Assembly (NCBI RefSeq): GCF_021458635.1
Contig: NZ_JAIRDQ010000006.1
Coordinates: 187,105-251,104, forward strand
Direction of reading: 5' to 3'
From: Bradyrhizobium monzae
GTDB taxonomy: Bacteria; Pseudomonadota; Alphaproteobacteria; Rhizobiales; Xanthobacteraceae
Length of the DNA: 64,000 bases
Part shown: positions 61,117 to 64,000 of the stretch, piece after piece
How the letters are laid out: each line of letters opens with the position of its first letter
Numbering within the stretch: the first letter of the stretch is position 1
The notes under the pieces: model-generated
What the model was told of the DNA's origin: nothing
The model's input: the letters and a program-made list of their open reading frames with translations, nothing else
The model's database searches: none
Position numbers and translations under genes: made by a program

Positions 61117-62595
61117 TCACAGCTTGAGGGCGAACGGATCACGCTCTTCGTTTGAAAAGTCGATCATCACGTTCTTAGTCTGCAGGAATTCATCCAGCGC
61201 CGCGACGCCGCGCTCCTTGCCGAATCCGGAGTCCTTGAAGCCGCCGAACGGCGCCATCGCGCTGGAGGCCCGGTAGGTGTTCACCCAGACCGTTCCGGCG
61301 TGGACCGCCCGCGACACGCGTAAGGCGCGCGACAAGTTCGTCGTCCAGATTCCGGACGCGAGGCCATACTTGCTGTCGTTGGCGACCGCGACCGCCTCAT
61401 CTTCCGTGTCGAAGGGAATGATCGAGAGCACGGGCCCGAACACCTCTTCCTGGGCAATCGCCATCTTGTTCTCGACGCCGGTGAAGATGGTCGGCTCGAT
61501 GAACAGGCCATTGCCGAGGCCATCGCCCGTCGCGGGCTTGCCGCCACAGGCGAGAACTGCGCCTTCCTTTTGCGCGTCGCCGATGCATTTGAGGATGCGT
61601 GCGAACTGCGGCTCATTCGCCACCGTCCCCATATCCGTGGTCTTGTCGAGGGGATTGCCGAGCCTGATCTTGTGCGCACGAGCGACGAGACGCTTCACGA
61701 TCTCATCGTGGACCGATCGCTGCACGAGCAGCCGCGAGCCGGCGATACATGTCTGCCCGGTCGCGCCGAAAATCCCGGCGAGTGCGCCGACGGTCGCCTT
61801 GTCGAGATCGGCATCCTCGAAGATGATGTTGGGAGATTTGCCGCCCAACTCCAGCGTCACAGGGACAAGCGACCGGCCCGCTTCCGCCGCGATCTGGCGG
61901 CCGACATTCGGGCTCCCCGTGAAGCTGACACGGTCAATCCGGCCGCTCGCGAGCAGCGCCTGCCCGGTCCTGTAATCGCCGGTGACGACGTTGACGACGC
62001 CGGCGGGGAAGCCCGCCTCGCGAACCAGCTCGGCGAATTCCAGCGTCGTCACCGAGGCATGCTCCGACGGCTTGATGACGACGCAATTGCCGGCGGCAAG
62101 CGCCGGCGCGAGCTTGTTGGCAAGCAGGCCCATCGGCGAATTCCAGGCAGTAATGAGCACGGCGACGCCGATCGGCTCGCGGCGCGTGAAGTCGAACACG
62201 TCGCGCTGGTCGAGCGGGATGGTGTCGCCGAAGATCTTGTCGGCACAGCCCGCGAAAAACCGATAGGCGCGCGCAGCAAAGTGCATCTGTCCGTGCGTCT
62301 CGCGGATGATCTTGCCGTTGTCGGTGCTCTCCATGATGGCGATGCGCTCGGCCTGCGCATCGAGCAGATCGGCGAGCTTGTTCAGCAAGTTCGCGCGGGC
62401 AAGACCCGTGGTCTTATTCCAGACGGAATCATAGGCTCGTCTCGCCGCCGCAATGGCGTCAGCGACCTGCGCGGGGGTCGCCTGCGCGACCTGCGCCCAT
62501 TCCTCGCGGCTGTAGGGGTTGATGGCGGCGAACCATTCCTGGTTCGCTGCGCTGACCGTCTCGTTGGCGATGGCAATTCCGTACTTCTTCGACAT
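61117..62595 (-). CDS. NAD(P)-dependent aldehyde dehydrogenase
   Basis: 492-residue ALDH-superfamily enzyme oxidising an aldehyde to a carboxylate. Catalytic Glu is in VTLELGGKSPNIIF and the catalytic Cys in FGATGQTCIAGSRLLV; the cofactor loop is VSFTGSPNVGRQIA. FGPVLSIIPFD and GGFKDSGFGKERG complete the signature. ATG 62595 has GGAGACAGCCGACC upstream. Between a metallo-lactonase gene and a terminator. Confidence 0.95.
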   Translation of the reverse strand: MSKKYGIAIANETVSAANQEWFAAINPYSREEWAQVAQATPAQVADAIAAARRAYDSVWNKTTGLARANLLNKLADLLDAQAERIAIMESTDNGKIIRETHGQMHFAARAYRFFAGCADKIFGDTIPLDQRDVFDFTRREPIGVAVLITAWNSPMGLLANKLAPALAAGNCVVIKPSEHASVTTLEFAELVREAGFPAGVVNVVTGDYRTGQALLASGRIDRVSFTGSPNVGRQIAAEAGRSLVPVTLELGGKSPNIIFEDADLDKATVGALAGIFGATGQTCIAGSRLLVQRSVHDEIVKRLVARAHKIRLGNPLDKTTDMGTVANEPQFARILKCIGDAQKEGAVLACGGKPATGDGLGNGLFIEPTIFTGVENKMAIAQEEVFGPVLSIIPFDTEDEAVAVANDSKYGLASGIWTTNLSRALRVSRAVHAGTVWVNTYRASSAMAPFGGFKDSGFGKERGVAALDEFLQTKNVMIDFSNEERDPFALKL

Positions 62596-62655
62596 GGTCG
62601 GCTGTCTCCGCAACTGGCGAATGATGTGGATGGTGTGTCTGACGTCGGCTGGTGC

Positions 62656-63459
62656 TTAGGCAGGGTTTCCGAGGGGATCGGCGTCCAATCGCGCGATTCC
62701 ATCGACCCCATCGCGGGCGGCGGGAAACAGCGAGAGCACCTGCCGGTCGTGACCGGGAATGATGTGCGACGGGCTATCGGCCAGCTTCTCGATGACCGCA
62801 AAACCGTTCAGCATCTGGTTGGTGTCGAACAACACCGGGAATGGCCGGCGTCGCAGGATGTTGGCGTAATAGTGCGAGGCGTCCGAGGCCAGCACGACAT
62901 AGCCGCGGCGCGTCTTCACCCTCACGACCTGAAGTCCCGCGGTATGGCCGCCAAGCCAGTGCAAGGATATCCCGTCGTCGAAATCTGAATTGGGATCGTG
63001 AAGGGTCACGCGCCCCTCAAAATTCCGCCGGACGATATGGCTGACGTCCTCGGCGTTGTAGGCCTTGTTCTGCGCGGCATCGCACATGCAGCGTCCGGTG
63101 CAGAAATGCATCTCGCGCTCCTGCACGTGATAGCGCGCTTGCGGAAACAAATCGTGGTTGCCGGCGTGATCCCAATGCACGTGGGTCAGGATGACATCCT
63201 TGACACTGTCCGGGTTGATATCGATCTGCTTCAGGCCTTCGGCGACCGGGCGCGTCACGGCGTAGTTGCGCGGCTTGCCTGCCGTCTCGTCGAAGCCGGT
63301 ATCGACGATTACGGTGCCGTTCGGGCCGACCAGCGCCCAGACAAAGAAATCCAGCGGCATCGGCGCATCAGGTACGCCGCTGCTGTCGATGAAGTTCTCC
63401 GACGCGCGACGCTCGTCTTTCCTGGCGTATCGGATCGCATAGATTTCATACTCGGACAT
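62656..63459 (-). CDS. Metallo-beta-lactamase-fold hydrolase (N-acyl-homoserine-lactonase-like)
   Basis: 267-residue MBL-fold enzyme. The zinc motif HVHWDHAGNHD, GGHTAGLQVV (His), LASDASHYY (Asp) and HIIPGHD (His) give the full metal set of the lactonase-type subgroup. It probably opens a lactone. ATG 63459 is 9 bp after the receptor gene stop; longer in-frame start at 63510 is less likely because it lies within that gene. Confidence 0.9.
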   Translation of the reverse strand: MSEYEIYAIRYARKDERRASENFIDSSGVPDAPMPLDFFVWALVGPNGTVIVDTGFDETAGKPRNYAVTRPVAEGLKQIDINPDSVKDVILTHVHWDHAGNHDLFPQARYHVQEREMHFCTGRCMCDAAQNKAYNAEDVSHIVRRNFEGRVTLHDPNSDFDDGISLHWLGGHTAGLQVVRVKTRRGYVVLASDASHYYANILRRRPFPVLFDTNQMLNGFAVIEKLADSPSHIIPGHDRQVLSLFPAARDGVDGIARLDADPLGNPA

Positions 63460-63467
63460 GTCGGTCT

Positions 63468-64000
63468 CTACTGGCGCTCGATGCCAGCTTCCTTCGTTGT
63501 CGTGGCCCACAATTCGATGTCGTCCTTGACGTGCTTAGCGAAGTCGGCTGGCCCGATCCACTGAACCTCGAAGCCGATATCGGCGAGACGGCTCTGGATC
63601 TCAGGCTCCGCCAACACCTCGCGCACGCCCTCCGAGAGCTTTGCGACGACGTCCGGCGGCGTGTCCTTGGGAGCGAACAGGCCGGTCCATGCGGAGATAT
63701 TGATGAACGGGACGCCGCCCTCCTTCATGGTCGGGATCTCAGGAAACTGCGAGGCGCGAGCGAGATTCGTCGTTGCGAGCGCGCGGGCAGACCCGGCTTC
63801 CACCTGCGAAACAGCGGGCGCCATGTCCATGAACGTCATCGAGACACGCTGTGCGATGATGTCGGTCACGACCTGCGGACTATTCCGGTAGGGCACCGCG
63901 CCGATATCAATGCCCGCCCTTCGCTTGAATGCTTCGCCGGAGAGCTGCCCGAGCGCGTTGGCGTATCCGAACGTCAACGAGCCGGGCTTGCTCTTCGCGA
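63468..64000 (-). CDS. Bug/TctC-family tripartite tricarboxylate receptor (5' end beyond window)
   Basis: C-terminal ~177 residues of a Bug periplasmic receptor; the frame stays open to the window edge. LTFGYANALGQLSGEAFKRRAGIDIGAVPYRNSPQVVTDI and ALATTNLARASQFPEIPTMKEGGV and FAPKDTPPDVVAKLSEGVREVL are characteristic. These receptors bind carboxylates. It heads receptor-lactonase-aldehyde dehydrogenase, a likely catabolic operon. Confidence 0.92.
   Translation of the reverse strand, partial: AKSKPGSLTFGYANALGQLSGEAFKRRAGIDIGAVPYRNSPQVVTDIIAQRVSMTFMDMAPAVSQVEAGSARALATTNLARASQFPEIPTMKEGGVPFINISAWTGLFAPKDTPPDVVAKLSEGVREVLAEPEIQSRLADIGFEVQWIGPADFAKHVKDDIELWATTTKEAGIERQ

Noticed and set aside
1..64000. 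CRISPR array, insertion sequence or rRNA
   Set aside because: No regularly spaced repeat series, no transposase gene and no rRNA sequence were seen on either strand.

Overview
The window is high-GC, densely coded DNA whose gene families fit an alphaproteobacterium of the Bradyrhizobium/Rhizobiales type: Bug/TctC receptors, a Liv ABC system, a TRAP transporter, class III CoA-transferases and cytochrome P460 proteins. This assignment is an inference from gene content; no rRNA or intact tRNA is present. Both ends cut genes: an RND efflux permease at the left and a TctC-type receptor at the right.

Region 1 (about 1-26 kb) looks like an accessory redox/electrophile-stress island. It holds an RND pump, three peroxiredoxin-like proteins with an RG-x-x-CPxC active site, an OsmC protein, an AhpD-like protein, a nitroreductase, an azoreductase, two near-identical quinone-reductase-type dehydrogenases in inverted orientation, two cytochrome P460 proteins, three 14-TM-type MFS exporters, an EgtD methyltransferase, two cupins, a LysR regulator and a molybdenum oxidoreductase with its flavin reductase. 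A 43-bp repeat occurs four times, three of them 97-142 bp upstream of a gene. Around 24.6-26.7 kb there are gene remnants (histidine kinase, NhaA/thioredoxin-like) and an AT-richer segment with a tRNA-Ser 3'-end fragment, which suggests an integration boundary.

Region 2 (26.8-49.9 kb) is a long co-directional minus-strand run. It contains a TRAP transporter with an oxidative catabolic set (FMN alpha-hydroxy-acid dehydrogenase, luciferase-type monooxygenase, PDC-lactonase-like amidohydrolase, LysR, flavin reductase with a MarR-like tail, RraA-type aldolase), then a paired acyl-CoA dehydrogenase, short-chain dehydrogenases, a TetR regulator, an SMP-30 lactonase and a complete LivHMGF transporter with two receptors.

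Region 3 (49.1-64 kb) centres on a GntR/FCD regulator. A sharp palindrome, AATGCAT-W-ATGCATT, lies beside the GntR/CitE-like intergenic region, at the promoter of a Liv receptor, and exactly on the start codon of a nine-gene operon (SucCD-like ligase, two MaoC-type hydratases, a two-subunit CoA-transferase, NMT1-type ABC transporter). Together these look like one regulon that imports an organic acid, activates it to a CoA thioester, hydrates it and cleaves it with a CitE-like lyase. The substrate is not known; a C5-type dicarboxylate is a reasonable guess.
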